From Odiellus spinosus (lineage: Eukaryota > Arthropoda > Arachnida > Opiliones > Phalangiidae): a DNA stretch of 64,000 nucleotides. The notes below the pieces were generated by a model. It searched no databases, was not told the origin of the DNA, and worked only from the letters and a program-made list of their open reading frames with translations. Below are positions 52,030 to 62,700 of the stretch, one piece after another (positions within the stretch are counted from its first letter, which is position 1; each line of letters opens with the position of its first letter). The translations under genes were made by a program, and so were the position numbers. Location: positions 18,811,434 through 18,875,433 of the forward strand of contig OY987227.1 of the NCBI GenBank assembly GCA_963920705.1, given 5' to 3'.

Positions 52030-52200
52030 TTTTCATTTTAAACTTAGTATCCCGTTATACGTCAAGTAGAAAAAAAAAATGACATTTTAATTTTGAAGTT
52101 TCTTAAAAACGCGTCAACTCAGAGGGGTACAATTTTGAATATCGTTTTTTTTAATAGCAAGAAAAAGCTAAATATACAATCCATGACAGCATCAATTTAA
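52030..52200. repeat. Dispersed repeat family 2, distant copy
   Basis: Same block order as 14345-14530: TTTCATTTTAAA, GTTATACGTCA, CATTTTAATTTTGAAGTTTC, TTAAAAACGCGTCAAC, ACAATTTTGAATAT and ATGACAGC. Same orientation, about 37 kb from the other copies. Confidence 0.5.
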
Positions 52201-54722
52201 GTAATGAATGAATCTTGATTTTTGACCCGTGTCTTCCGGAAAAACCAAATATTAAAACCCGGAGGTCTCGGGCCCGGAAGATCGGGACAATCGGGAAAAG
52301 ACCTCGGCAATCTTTTAGCCGCGGGGATGGAAAATCTCTCCAAATCCCGGTGCCCATAAAATAACACGCCTGTCCATCTAGGTGAGGTATATGGAATTGG
52401 GGGTTTACTGCCGTTGGATATCGTTAGATAGTTTAGTTCAATTAAGTCTGTGATATAATTAAAACTCCTAAAATTCTAAATTTTTTACTTTCGTATTTCT
52501 AGGGAAATATTAATTATCAATTTAAGAGAACTTGGTAAAACCTGCGTGAGATGTTGATTTTTATGGCTATAGTAATAACGTGTGGTATATTTATGAAACT
52601 AAAAAAGCTTTTGCCTATATTTGCTGTAATTTAAGATTAAACTATGCTTTTTAGTCTTCTGCTTCGTATTATAAGTAATTCTCAAGTACTGCATATAAGA
52701 TATTAACTGAAAACTCTTATCTTCGCTCCGTTTCAGATCGTAGACGGATTTTAACCGCGACGAAAGCTTGAATCCCAAAATTTTTATTCCGAGCATCTCA
52801 TTTCGTATCTGCACAACTACGAGGGAAAGAGCTGTTGGAGAGATTTTGATCTTTATTATTCAGTTTCGGTTATTACGAATTAAGTCGGACCAGTAATCTA
52901 AAAAATCTCTCGGTACTACTCTCCGTGTGTCCATGGGAAACGCTAAAACGTACACGCAAAGAAAATACTCTATGAATGTCACAAACTCCGGCTGAATTTG
53001 AGTTTTTGTTTCAAAACAGGAGCAGTTTTTTCTTCGCTTGGTTCGGCGTATTAATGCGAGACTTAAATCATTTCAAACGTTGATTTTTTTTAGCAATGTT
53101 TAAAAAGGAAGAACTTGAAGAAAGAAATAGATATTTAACTAATTTTAATATGCCAAATTTAATTTTGATTATTTATCGTCACGCTTCAATTTCATACTAT
53201 TTTTCGCCTAATTTTAATCATATGTTTTGATAAATATCGGAAATTAAAATTCCAATTCTTAATGAGAATTTAAATCCAAAATCTCTTTGGGAAACAAACA
53301 TTAAATTAATCTTTTGGAAATTAACATTAAAATCCCAAAATCTTCTACAATGGCTTTGAAATTTCTAAATCTCGAAATCCCTTATACAGAGAATTGGCAG
53401 AATATCCAACCCTCGATTTCGAACATTCAAATTATCTTCACAAGCAAAAGATATCTGAAAGTTTATTTCAGAATCGTACAATTTGACGTTAGCAAAACTG
53501 TATTTTATGATTTTAAACCCAGTGGAGCTATGATTAGGGATTTTAAACCAATTCTAATCGGATTCCTTTAAAATTGATAATATTGTTTATTTTGATATTA
53601 AGTACATCTTAGCGCCGTCTTGGTTCGAACAATTTATGCCAAAATTGTTACACTATTAAGGATGATCAGATAATCGGCGTCACTAAAATGAAACTATCGC
53701 TATTTTAACACTGACCCAATTTAATTCGAGACATGCTTAGATAATGGGCCAATTTTATTCCCTCGTTTTTCTCCAACGAATTTTAAAATAGCCTTTGATG
53801 AAATTTCAATTGAAACACGTTTACTGCATGTTTCACGTTTGAAAAATGCGCTTTAACCCTAGAATTTACTGTAAAATTACTTTAATTTCTAAATTAAACG
53901 AACCAAGTTTATTTTATTTTAATGATTTGTTGCGCGTATAACTGGATATCTTTACAAAATTGTCGTAACCATAATTAAATGTTCAATCTAATTAAAGATT
54001 GTAAAACGTGATTTCGGACAGTCCGCGAAATCACGTACGCTCGCTTTGAAATCAATCTTACGAAATAAATCTCGCAAATAACGACGTATAGACCTAAACC
54101 CGATAAAGTAAAATAAAATCCGAAATCGGTGTAAATCTAGAGGGAAAATATGAATTTGAACAACTTACCAAATTAAAACTGTAAATATTCGATTTCGTTC
54201 ATATCGTTTTGTTATTTCTTGGGATGCGGTTGAATATGTTGAAAATCAAAGTTCGTCCGATCGTAGATTTAAAAATTTATTTTTAAAAAATAAAAAATTA
54301 TTTTTATCTTCGAATGTAAGAATGCGTGTATTCCGAAAGTTTAGTTCGTGAATTTCGACAAAACATCGTCTACTTTATTTCGCCAACGTAATCAATACAC
54401 GCGGGAATGTATTTCGTCGCGATATATTTGTAACCAAATTTTGTCATAGTAATATTATAAAACACCTTTTATATTTCAAATATATCTTCGTATTATTAAA
54501 AACTGTATTTTGATTATTCACCTTTTATTTTTTTCTTCGAAATGACGGATCTTTTCGGTAAATTATCCAAAAATTTAGATCTTTAGTTTCGCACATTCGC
54601 GATTCTTATATATATAATTTTTTTAATTTTTCATTTTAAAATTACGAGTACGGTACAAAATATTTACTACTCAAAATTTTAAAAACTTTAAGGGTTATTT
54701 ATTAGGATAGATTTTTCTTTAG
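52201..54722. other. Noncoding AT-rich DNA with a short hairpin
   Basis: A GC-rich island at about 52255-52345 carries repeated CGGGA motifs. At 54006-54036 ACGTGATTTCG and CGAAATCACGT form a perfect 11-bp stem around a 9-base loop. Otherwise AT-rich with no supported gene. Confidence 0.5.
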
Positions 54723-54945
54723 TCTCTGATCGCATCCTCGAATCCGCGGCCGAGAAACCACGGTGTCTCGCGGGGCAGTATCCATCCCGGCCACTGCTAC
54801 TGCCTCGTCTGTTCGTGCAATAGGAAAACCGAAATTTCCTTCCCCTCTTTTACAAACCCGACTTCTCCATCCTCATCTCTCCATTGCTCTCCGAAAATAT
54901 CCCTTCCCTCTCTTTCCGCGTTATCAAAAATACTTATCAGGCGAA
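54723..54945 (+). CDS. Weak candidate exon with C-x-x-C-x-C motif
   Basis: An acceptor-like tract (TTTTTCTTTAG) ends at 54722 and a GTAAGC donor-like site follows 54945. One frame from 54723 is open throughout and encodes GSIHPGHCYCLVCSCNRKTE. The CLVCSC pattern resembles the C-x-x-C-x-C core of von Willebrand factor type C domains, but the further cysteines expected after it are missing. A second frame is also open because the segment is pyrimidine-rich. It is C- and CpG-rich compared with the flanks. It may be an exon, a promoter-proximal island or chance. Confidence 0.2.
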
Positions 54946-55352
54946 GTAAGCCAGGTCGCTTCTAGAATGTTCTATAACTAAAACATGGTTCGCGAGTTGT
55001 AATATGTTTCTTAGGTTTGTCGGTCGGTCAACGGTTTTTAAAACGACCCGTTTCAACTCTTATCAGAATAACGGTTTCTAGGAAAAGGATCTCAGATCTT
55101 GGTTACACGATTTACCGATCAAGAGAACGTTGCTAGTTTCTTCATTGATCTGTTCATATAAACGGCATGGAGATCAGAGTCCGGAAAGCGATGTTAAGGC
55201 AAAGACGGCCAGAAATTCCTATGCTTGAAGACTAAAGCCCCGTTTTCATGGTCGATTCTACGCAAAAACTAGCGTGGAGAAACTGCTAGCGTATTTTTTT
55301 CGGTCGTGATTTAGCAGCGCCCTTGTTTAAAAATCAACAAAATGAATTTTTT
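54946..55352. other. Noncoding DNA leading into the satellite
   Basis: No gene or repeat recognised. The sequence becomes T- and G-rich only at its right end. Confidence 0.5.
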
Positions 55353-55368
55353 CAAGGGGTACCCCTTG
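55353..55368. repeat. Inverted unit junction at the satellite edge
   Basis: CAAGGGGTACCCCTTG is a perfect 16-bp palindrome formed by two head-to-head copies of the satellite core (CAAGGGGT). It marks the left edge of the array. A second inverted core (ACCCTTG facing CAAGGGGT) lies at about 55864-55886. Confidence 0.8.
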
Positions 55369-55393
55369 TAAAAAAATGGAAAAATATATGATT

Positions 55394-55860
55394 TCTTTCA
55401 GGGGTTTTTATTTTTTCAAGGGGTCCATTTTTTTCAAGGGGTCCATTTTTTTCAAGGGGTCCATTTTTTTCAAGGGGTCCATTTTTTTCAAGGGGTCCAT
55501 TTTTTTCAAGGGGTCCATTTTTTTCAAGGGGTCCATTTTATCAAGGGGTCCATTTTATCAAGGGGTCTATTTTATCAAGGGGTCTATTTTATCAAGGGGT
55601 CTATTTTATCAAGGGGTCTATTTTATCAAGGGGTCTATTTTATCAAGGGGTCTATTTTATCAAGGGGTCTATTTTTTCAAGGGGTCTATTTTTTCAAGGG
55701 GTCTATTTTTTCAAGGGGTCTATTTTTTCAAGGGGTCTATTTTTTCAAGGGCTCTATTTTTTCAAGGGCTCTATTTTTTCAAGGGCTCTATTTTTTCAAG
55801 GGCTCTATTTTTTCAAGGGCTCTATTTTTTCAAGGGCTCAATTTTTTCAAGGGCTCTATT
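55394..55860 (+). repeat. 17/18-bp satellite, family 1
   Basis: The core CAAGGGGTCCATTTTTTT recurs every 18 bp (55417, 55435, 55453, 55471, 55489, 55507, 55525), then switches to a 17-bp period at 55542 with CAAGGGGTCTATTTTAT. It then changes in blocks to ...TATTTTTT and finally to CAAGGGCTCTATTTTTT. About 25 units in total. An open frame spanning it is a product of the repeat. Confidence 0.95.
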
Positions 55861-55975
55861 TTTTACCCTTGTTTTTTTCAAGGGGTGTTTTTTTCAAGAA
55901 ATGATTTTTTCAAGGGGTGTTTTTTTCAAGGGGTGTTTTATTTTCAAGGGGTGTTTTTTTTCAAGGGGTGTTTTA
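55861..55975 (+). repeat. Mixed transition zone of the satellite
   Basis: Irregular units with cores CAAGGGGTGTTTTTTT and CAAGGGGTGTTTTATTTT plus a broken copy (CAAGAAATGATTTTTT), joining family 1 to the 18-bp family 2. It includes one inverted core at its start. Confidence 0.85.
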
Positions 55976-56734
55976 TTTTCGAGGGGAGTTTTATTTTCGA
56001 GGGGATTTTTATTTTCGAGGGGATTTTTATTTTCGAGGGGAGTTTTATTTTCGAGGGGAGTTTTATTTTCGAGGGGAGTTTTATTTTCGAGGGGAGTTTT
56101 ATTTTCGAGGGGAGTTTTATTTTAGAGGGGAGTTTTATTTTCGAGGGGAGTTTTATTTTCGAGGGGAGTTTTATTTTCGAGGGGAGTTTTATTTTCGAGG
56201 GGAGTTTTATTTTCGATGGGAGTTTTATTTTCGAGGGGAGTTTTATTTTCGAGGGGAGTTTTATTTTCGAGGGGAGTTTTATTTTCGAGGGGAGTTTTAT
56301 TTTCGAGGGGTGTTTTATTTTCGAGGGGTGTTTTATTTTCGAGGGGTGTTTTATTTTCGAGGGATGTTTTATTTTCGAGGGATGTTTTATTTTCGAGGGA
56401 TGTTTTATTTTCGAGGGGTATTTTATTTTCGAGGGGTATTTTATTTTCGAGGGGTATTTTATTTTGGAGGGGTATTTTATTTTGGAGGGGTATTTTATTT
56501 TCGAGGGGTATTTTATTTTCGAGGGGTATTTTATTTTCGAGGGGTATTTTATTTTCGAGGGGTATTTTATTTTCGAGGGGTATTTTATTTTCGAGGGGTA
56601 TTTTATTTTCGAGGGGTATTTTATTTTCGAGAGGTATTTTATTTTCGAGGGGTATTTTATTTTCAAGGGGCGTTTTATTTTCAAGGGGCGTTTTATTTTC
56701 GAAAAAGGGGCGTTTTATTTTCGAAAAAGGGGCG
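55976..56734 (+). repeat. 18-bp satellite, family 2
   Basis: About 40 units of CGAGGGGAGTTTTATTTT type. The two bases after the G run change in ordered blocks: mostly AG first (to about 56305), then TG, then GGGATG, then TA (about 56410-56660), then CG. The period is a multiple of three and the unit has no stop on either strand in some frames, giving repeat peptides on both strands (GEFYFR-type on plus, KIKLPS/KIKYPS on minus, 55944-56684). The last two units carry GAAAAAGGGG and lead into the 32-bp family. Confidence 0.95.
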
Positions 56735-59700
56735 TATTTATCGATCGGTCGTTTTTACAGGGGGTGTATTTATCGATCGGTCGTTTTTACAGGGGGTGTA
56801 TTTATCGATCGGTCGTTTTTACAGGGGGTGTATTTATCGATCGGTCGTTTTTACAGGGGTGTATTTATCGATCGGTCGTTTTTACAGGGGGTGTATTTAT
56901 CGATCGGTCGTTTTTACAGGGGGTGTATTTATCGATCGGTCGTTTTTACAGGGGGTGTATTTATCGATCGGTCGTTTTTACAGGGGGTGTATTTATCGAT
57001 CGGTCGTTTTTACAGGGGGTGTATTTATCGATCGGTCGTTTTTACAGGGGGTGTATTTATCGATCGGTCGTTTTTACTGGGGGTGTATTTATCGATCGGT
57101 CGTTTTTAGAGGGGGTGTATTTATCGATCGGTCGTTTTTACAGGGGGTGTGTTTATCGATCGGTCGTTTTTACAGGGGTGCGTTTATCGATCGGTCGTTT
57201 TTACAGGGGTGCGTTTATCGATCGGTCGTTTTTACAGGGGGTGTGTTTATCGATCGGTCGTTCTTACAGGGGGTGTATTTATCGATCGGTCGTTTTTACA
57301 GGGGGTGTATTTATCGATCGGTCGTTTTTACAGGGGGTGTATTTATCGATCGGTCGTTTTTACAGGGGGTGTATTTATCGATCGGTCGTTTTTACAGGGG
57401 GTGTATTTATCGATCAGTCGTTTTTACAGGGGGTGTATTTATCGATCGGTCGTTTTTACAGGGAGTGTATTTATCGATCGTTCGTTTTTACAGGGGGTGT
57501 ATTTATCGATCGGTCGTTCTTACAGGGGGTGTATTTATCGATCGGTCGTTTTTACAGGGGGTGTATTTATCGATTGGTCGTTTTTACAGGGGGTGTATTT
57601 ATCGATCGGTCGTTTTTACAGGGGGTGTGTTTATCGATCGGTCGTTTTTACAGGGAGTGTGTTTATCGATCGGTCGTTTTTACAGCGGGTGTATTTATCG
57701 ATCGGTCGTTTTTACAGGGGGTGTATTTATCGATCGGTCGTTTTTACAGGGGGTGTATTTATCGATCGTTCGTTTTTACAGGGGGTGTATTTATCGATCG
57801 GTCGTTCTTACAGGGGGTGTATTTATCGATCGGTCGTTTTTACAGGGGGTGTATTTATCGATTGGTCGTTTTTACAGGGGGTGTATTTATCGATCGGTCG
57901 TTTTTACAGGGGGTGTGTTTATCGATCGGTCGTTTTTACAGGGAGTGTGTTTATCGATCGGTCGTTTTTACAGCGGGTGTATTTATCGATCGGTCGTTTT
58001 TACAGGGGGTGTATTTATCGATCGGTCGTTTTTACAGGGGGTGTATTTATCGATCGGTCGTTTTTACAGGGGGTGTATTTATCGATCGGTCGTTTTTACA
58101 GGGGGTGTATTTATCGATCGGTCGTTTTTACAGGGGGTGTATTTATCGATCGTTTGTTTTTACAGGGGGTGTATTTATCGATCGGTCGTTCTTACAGGGG
58201 GTGTATTTATCGATCGGTCGTTTTTACAGGGGGTGTATTTATCGATCGGTCGTTTTTACAGGGGGTGTATTTATCGATCGGTCGTTTTTACAGGGGGTGT
58301 GTTTATCGATCGGTCGTTTTTACAGGGGGTGTGTTTATCGATCGGTCGTTTTTACAGCGGGTGTATTTATCGATCGGTCGTTTTTACAGGGGGTGTATTT
58401 ATCGATCGGTCGTTTTTACAGGGGGTGTATTTATCGATCGGTCGTTTTTACAGGGGGTGTATTTATCGATCGGTCGTTTTTACAGGGGGTGTATTTATCG
58501 ATCGGTCGTTTTTACAGGGGGTGTATTTATCGATCGGTCGTTTTTACAGGGGGTGTATTTAAAGATCGGTCGTTTTTACAGGGGGTGTATTTATCGATCG
58601 GTCGTTTTTACAGGGGTGTGTTTATCGATCGGTCGTTTTTACAGGGGGTGTATTTATCGATCGGTCGTTTTTACAGGGGGTGTATTTATCGATCGGTCGT
58701 TTTTACAGGGGGTGTATTTATCGATCGGTCGTTTTTACAGGGGGTGAATTTATCGATCGGTCGTTTTTACAGGGGGTGTATTTATCGATCGGTCGTTTTT
58801 ACAGGGGGTGTATTTACGATCGGTCGTTTTTACAGGGGTGTGTTTATCGATGGGCCGTTTTTACAGGGGGTGTATTTATCGATCGGTCGTTTTTACAGGG
58901 GGTGTATTTATCGATCGGTCGTTTTTACAGGGGTGTGTTTATCGATCGGTCGTTTTTACAGGGGGTGTATTTATCGATCGGTCGTTTTTACAGGGGGTGT
59001 ATTTATCGATCGGTCGTTTTTAGAGGGAGTGTATTTATCGATCGGTCGTTTTTACAGGGGGTGTGTTTATCGATCGGTCGTTTTTACAGGGGTGTGTTTA
59101 TCGATCGGTCGTTTTTACAGGGGGTGTTTATCGATCGGTCGTTTTTACAGGGGGTGTATTTATCGCTCGGTCGTTTTTACAGGGGGTGTATTTATCGATC
59201 GGTCGTTTTTACAGGGGGTATATTTATCGATCGGTCGTTTTTACAGGGGGTGTATTTATCGATCGGTCGTTTTTACAGGGGGTGTATTTATCGATCGGTC
59301 GTTTTTACAGGGGGTGTATTTATCGATCGGTCGTTCTTACGGGGGGTGTATTTATAGATCGGTCGTTTTTATAGGGGGTGTATTTATCGATCGGTCGTTT
59401 TTACAGGGGGTGTATTTATCGATCGGTCGTTTTTACAGGGGTGTGTTTATCGATCGGTCGTTTTTACAGGGGTGTGTTTATCGATCGGTCGTTTTTACAG
59501 GGGGTGTATTTATCGATCGGTCGTTTTTACAGGGGGTGTATTTATCGATCGGTCGTTTTTACAGGGGGTGTATTTATCGATCGGTCGTTTTTACAGGGGG
59601 TGTATTTATCGATCGGTCGTTTTTACAGGGGGTGTATTTATCGATCGGTCGTTTTTACAGGGGTGTATTTATCGATCGGTCGTTTTTACAGGGGGTGTAT

Positions 59701-62700
59701 TTATCGATAGGTCGTTTTTACAGGGGATGTATTTTTAGATCGGTCGTTTTTAGAGGGGGTGTATTTATCGATCGGTCGTTTTTACAGGGGTGTGTTTATC
59801 GATCGGTCGTTTTTACAGGGGGTGTATTTATCGATCGGTCGTTTTTACAGGGGGTGTATTTATCGATCGGTCGTTTTTACAGGGGGTGTATTTATCGATC
59901 GGTCGTTTTTAGAGGGGGTGTATTTATCGATCGGTCGTTTTTACAGGGGGTGTGTTTATCGATCGGTCGTTTTTACAGGGGTGTGTTTATCGATCGGTCG
60001 TTTTTACAGGGGGTGTGTTTATCGATCGGTCGTTTTTACAGGGGGTGTATTTATCGATCGGTCGTTTTTACAGGGGGTGTATTTATCGATCGGTCGTTTT
60101 TACAGGGGGTGTATTTTTCGATCGGTCGTTTTTACAGGGGGTGTATTTACGATCGGTTGTTTTTACAGGGGTGTGTTTATCGATCGGTCGTTTTTACAGG
60201 GGGTGTGTTTATCGATCGGTCGTTTTTACAGGGGGTGTATTTATCGATCGGTCGTTTTTACAGGGGGTGTATTTATCGATCGGTCGTTTTTACAGGGGGT
60301 GTATTTATCGATCGGTCGTTTTTACAGGGGGTGTATTTATCGATCGGTCGTTTTTACAGGGGGTGTATTTATCGATCGGTCGTTTTTACAGGGGGTGAAT
60401 TTATCGATCGGTCGTTTTTACAGGGAGTGTATTTATCGATCGTTCCTTTTATCGATCGGTCGTTCCTACAGGGGGTGTATTTATCGATCGGTCGTTTTTA
60501 CAGGGGGTGTATTTATCGATTGGTCGTTTTTACAGGGGGTGTATTTATCGATCGGTCGTTTTTACAGGGGGTGTGTTTATCGATCGGTCGTTTTTACAGG
60601 GAGTGTGTTTATCGATCGGTCGTTTTTACAGCGGGTGTATTTATCGATCGGTCGTTTTTACAGGGGGTGTATTTATCGATCGGTCGTTTTTACAGGGGGT
60701 GTATTTATCGATCGGTCGTTTTTACAGGGGGTGTATTTATAGATCGGTCGTTTTTACAGGGGGTGTATTTATCGATCGGTCGTTTTTACAGGGGGTGTAT
60801 TTATCGATCGGTCGTTTTTACAGGGGGTGTATTTATCGATCGGTCGTTTTTACAGGGGGTGTATTTATCGATCGTTCGTTTTTACAGGGGGTGTATTTAT
60901 CGATCGGTCGTTCTTACAGGGGGTGTATTTATCGATCGGTCGTTTTTACAGGGGGTGTATTTATCGATCGGTCGTTTTTACAGGGGGTGTATTTATCGAT
61001 CGGTCGTTTTTACAGGGGGTGTGTTTATCGATCGGTCGTTTTTACAGGGGGTGTGTTTATCGATCGGTCGTTTTTACAGCGGGTGTATTTATCGATCGGT
61101 CGTTTTTACAGGGGGTGTATTTATCGATCGGTCGTTTTTACAGGGGGTGTATTTATCGATCGGTCGTTTTTACAGGGGGTGTATTTATCGATCGGTCGTT
61201 TTTACAGGGGGTGTATTTATCGATCGGTCGTTTTTACAGGGGGTGTATTTATCGATCGGTCGTTTTTACAGGGGGTGTATTTATAGATCGGTCGTTTTTA
61301 CAGGGGGTGTATTTATCGATCGGTCGTTTTTACAGGGGTGTGTTTATCGATCGGTCGTTTTTACAGGGGGTGTGTTTATCGATCGGTCGTTTTTACAGGG
61401 GGTGTATTTATCGATCGGTCGTTTTTACAGGGGGTGTGTTTATCGATCGGTCGTTTTTACAGGGGGTGTATTTATCGATCGGTCGTTTTTACAGGGGGTG
61501 AATTTATCGATCGGTCGTTTTTACAGGGGGTGTATTTATCGATCGGTCGTTTTTACAGGGGGTGTATTTACGATCGGTCGTTTTTACAGGGGGTGTATTT
61601 ATCGATCGTTCGTTTTTACAGGGGGTGTATTTATCGATCGGTCGTTCTTACGGGGGGTGTATTTATAGATCGGTCGTTTTTACAGGGGTGTGTTTATCGA
61701 TCGGTCGTTTTTACAGGGGGTGTATTTATCGATCGGTCGTTTTTACAGGGGGTGTATTTATCGATCGGTCGTTTTTAGGGGAGTGTATTTATCGATCGGT
61801 CGTTTTTACAGGGGGTGTGTTTATCGATCGGTCGTTTTTACAGGGGTGTGTTTATCGATCGGTCGTTTTTACAGGGGGTGTGATTATCGATCGGTCGTTT
61901 TTACAGGGGGTGTATTTATCGCTCGGTCGTTTTTACAGGGGGTGTATTTATCGATCGGTCGTTTTTACAGGGGGTATATTTATCGATCGGTCGTTTTTAC
62001 AGGGGGTGTATTTATCGATCGGTCGTTTTTACAGGGGGTGTATTTATCGATCGTTCGTTTTTACAGGGGGTGTGTTTATCGATCGGTCGTTTTTACAGCG
62101 GGTGTATTTATCGATCGGTCGTTTTTACAGGGGGTGTATTTATCGATCGGTCGTTTTTACAGGGGGTGTATTTATCGATCGGTCGTTTTTACAGGGGGTG
62201 TATTTATCGATCGGTCGTTTTTACAGGGGGTGTATTTATCGATCGGTCGTTTTTACAGGGGGTGTATTTATCGATCGGTCGTTTTTACAGGGGGTGTATT
62301 TATAGATCGGTCGTTTTTACAGGGGGTGTATTTATCGATCGGTCGTTTTTACAGGGGTGTGTTTATCGATCGGTCGTTTTTACAGGGGGTGTATTTACGA
62401 TCGGTCGTTTTTACAGGGGTGTGTTTATCGATGGGCCGTTTTTACAGGGGGTGTATTTATCGATCGGTCGTTTTTACAGGGGGTGTATTTATCGATCGGT
62501 CGTTTTTACAGGGGTGTGTTTATCGATCGGTCGTTTTTACAGGGGGTGTATTTATCGATCAGTCGTTTTTACAGGGGGTGTATTTATCGATCGGTCGTTT
62601 TTAGGGGAGTGTATTTATCGATCGGTCGTTTTTACAGGGGGTGTGTTTATCGATCAGTCGTTTTTACAGGGGTGTGTTTATCGATCGGTCGTTTTTACAG

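Noticed and set aside
55944..56684. 246-codon minus-strand lysine-rich repeat protein (KIKYPS)
   Set aside because: It is the reverse reading of the 18-bp satellite. The period of three codon pairs makes it open without selection.
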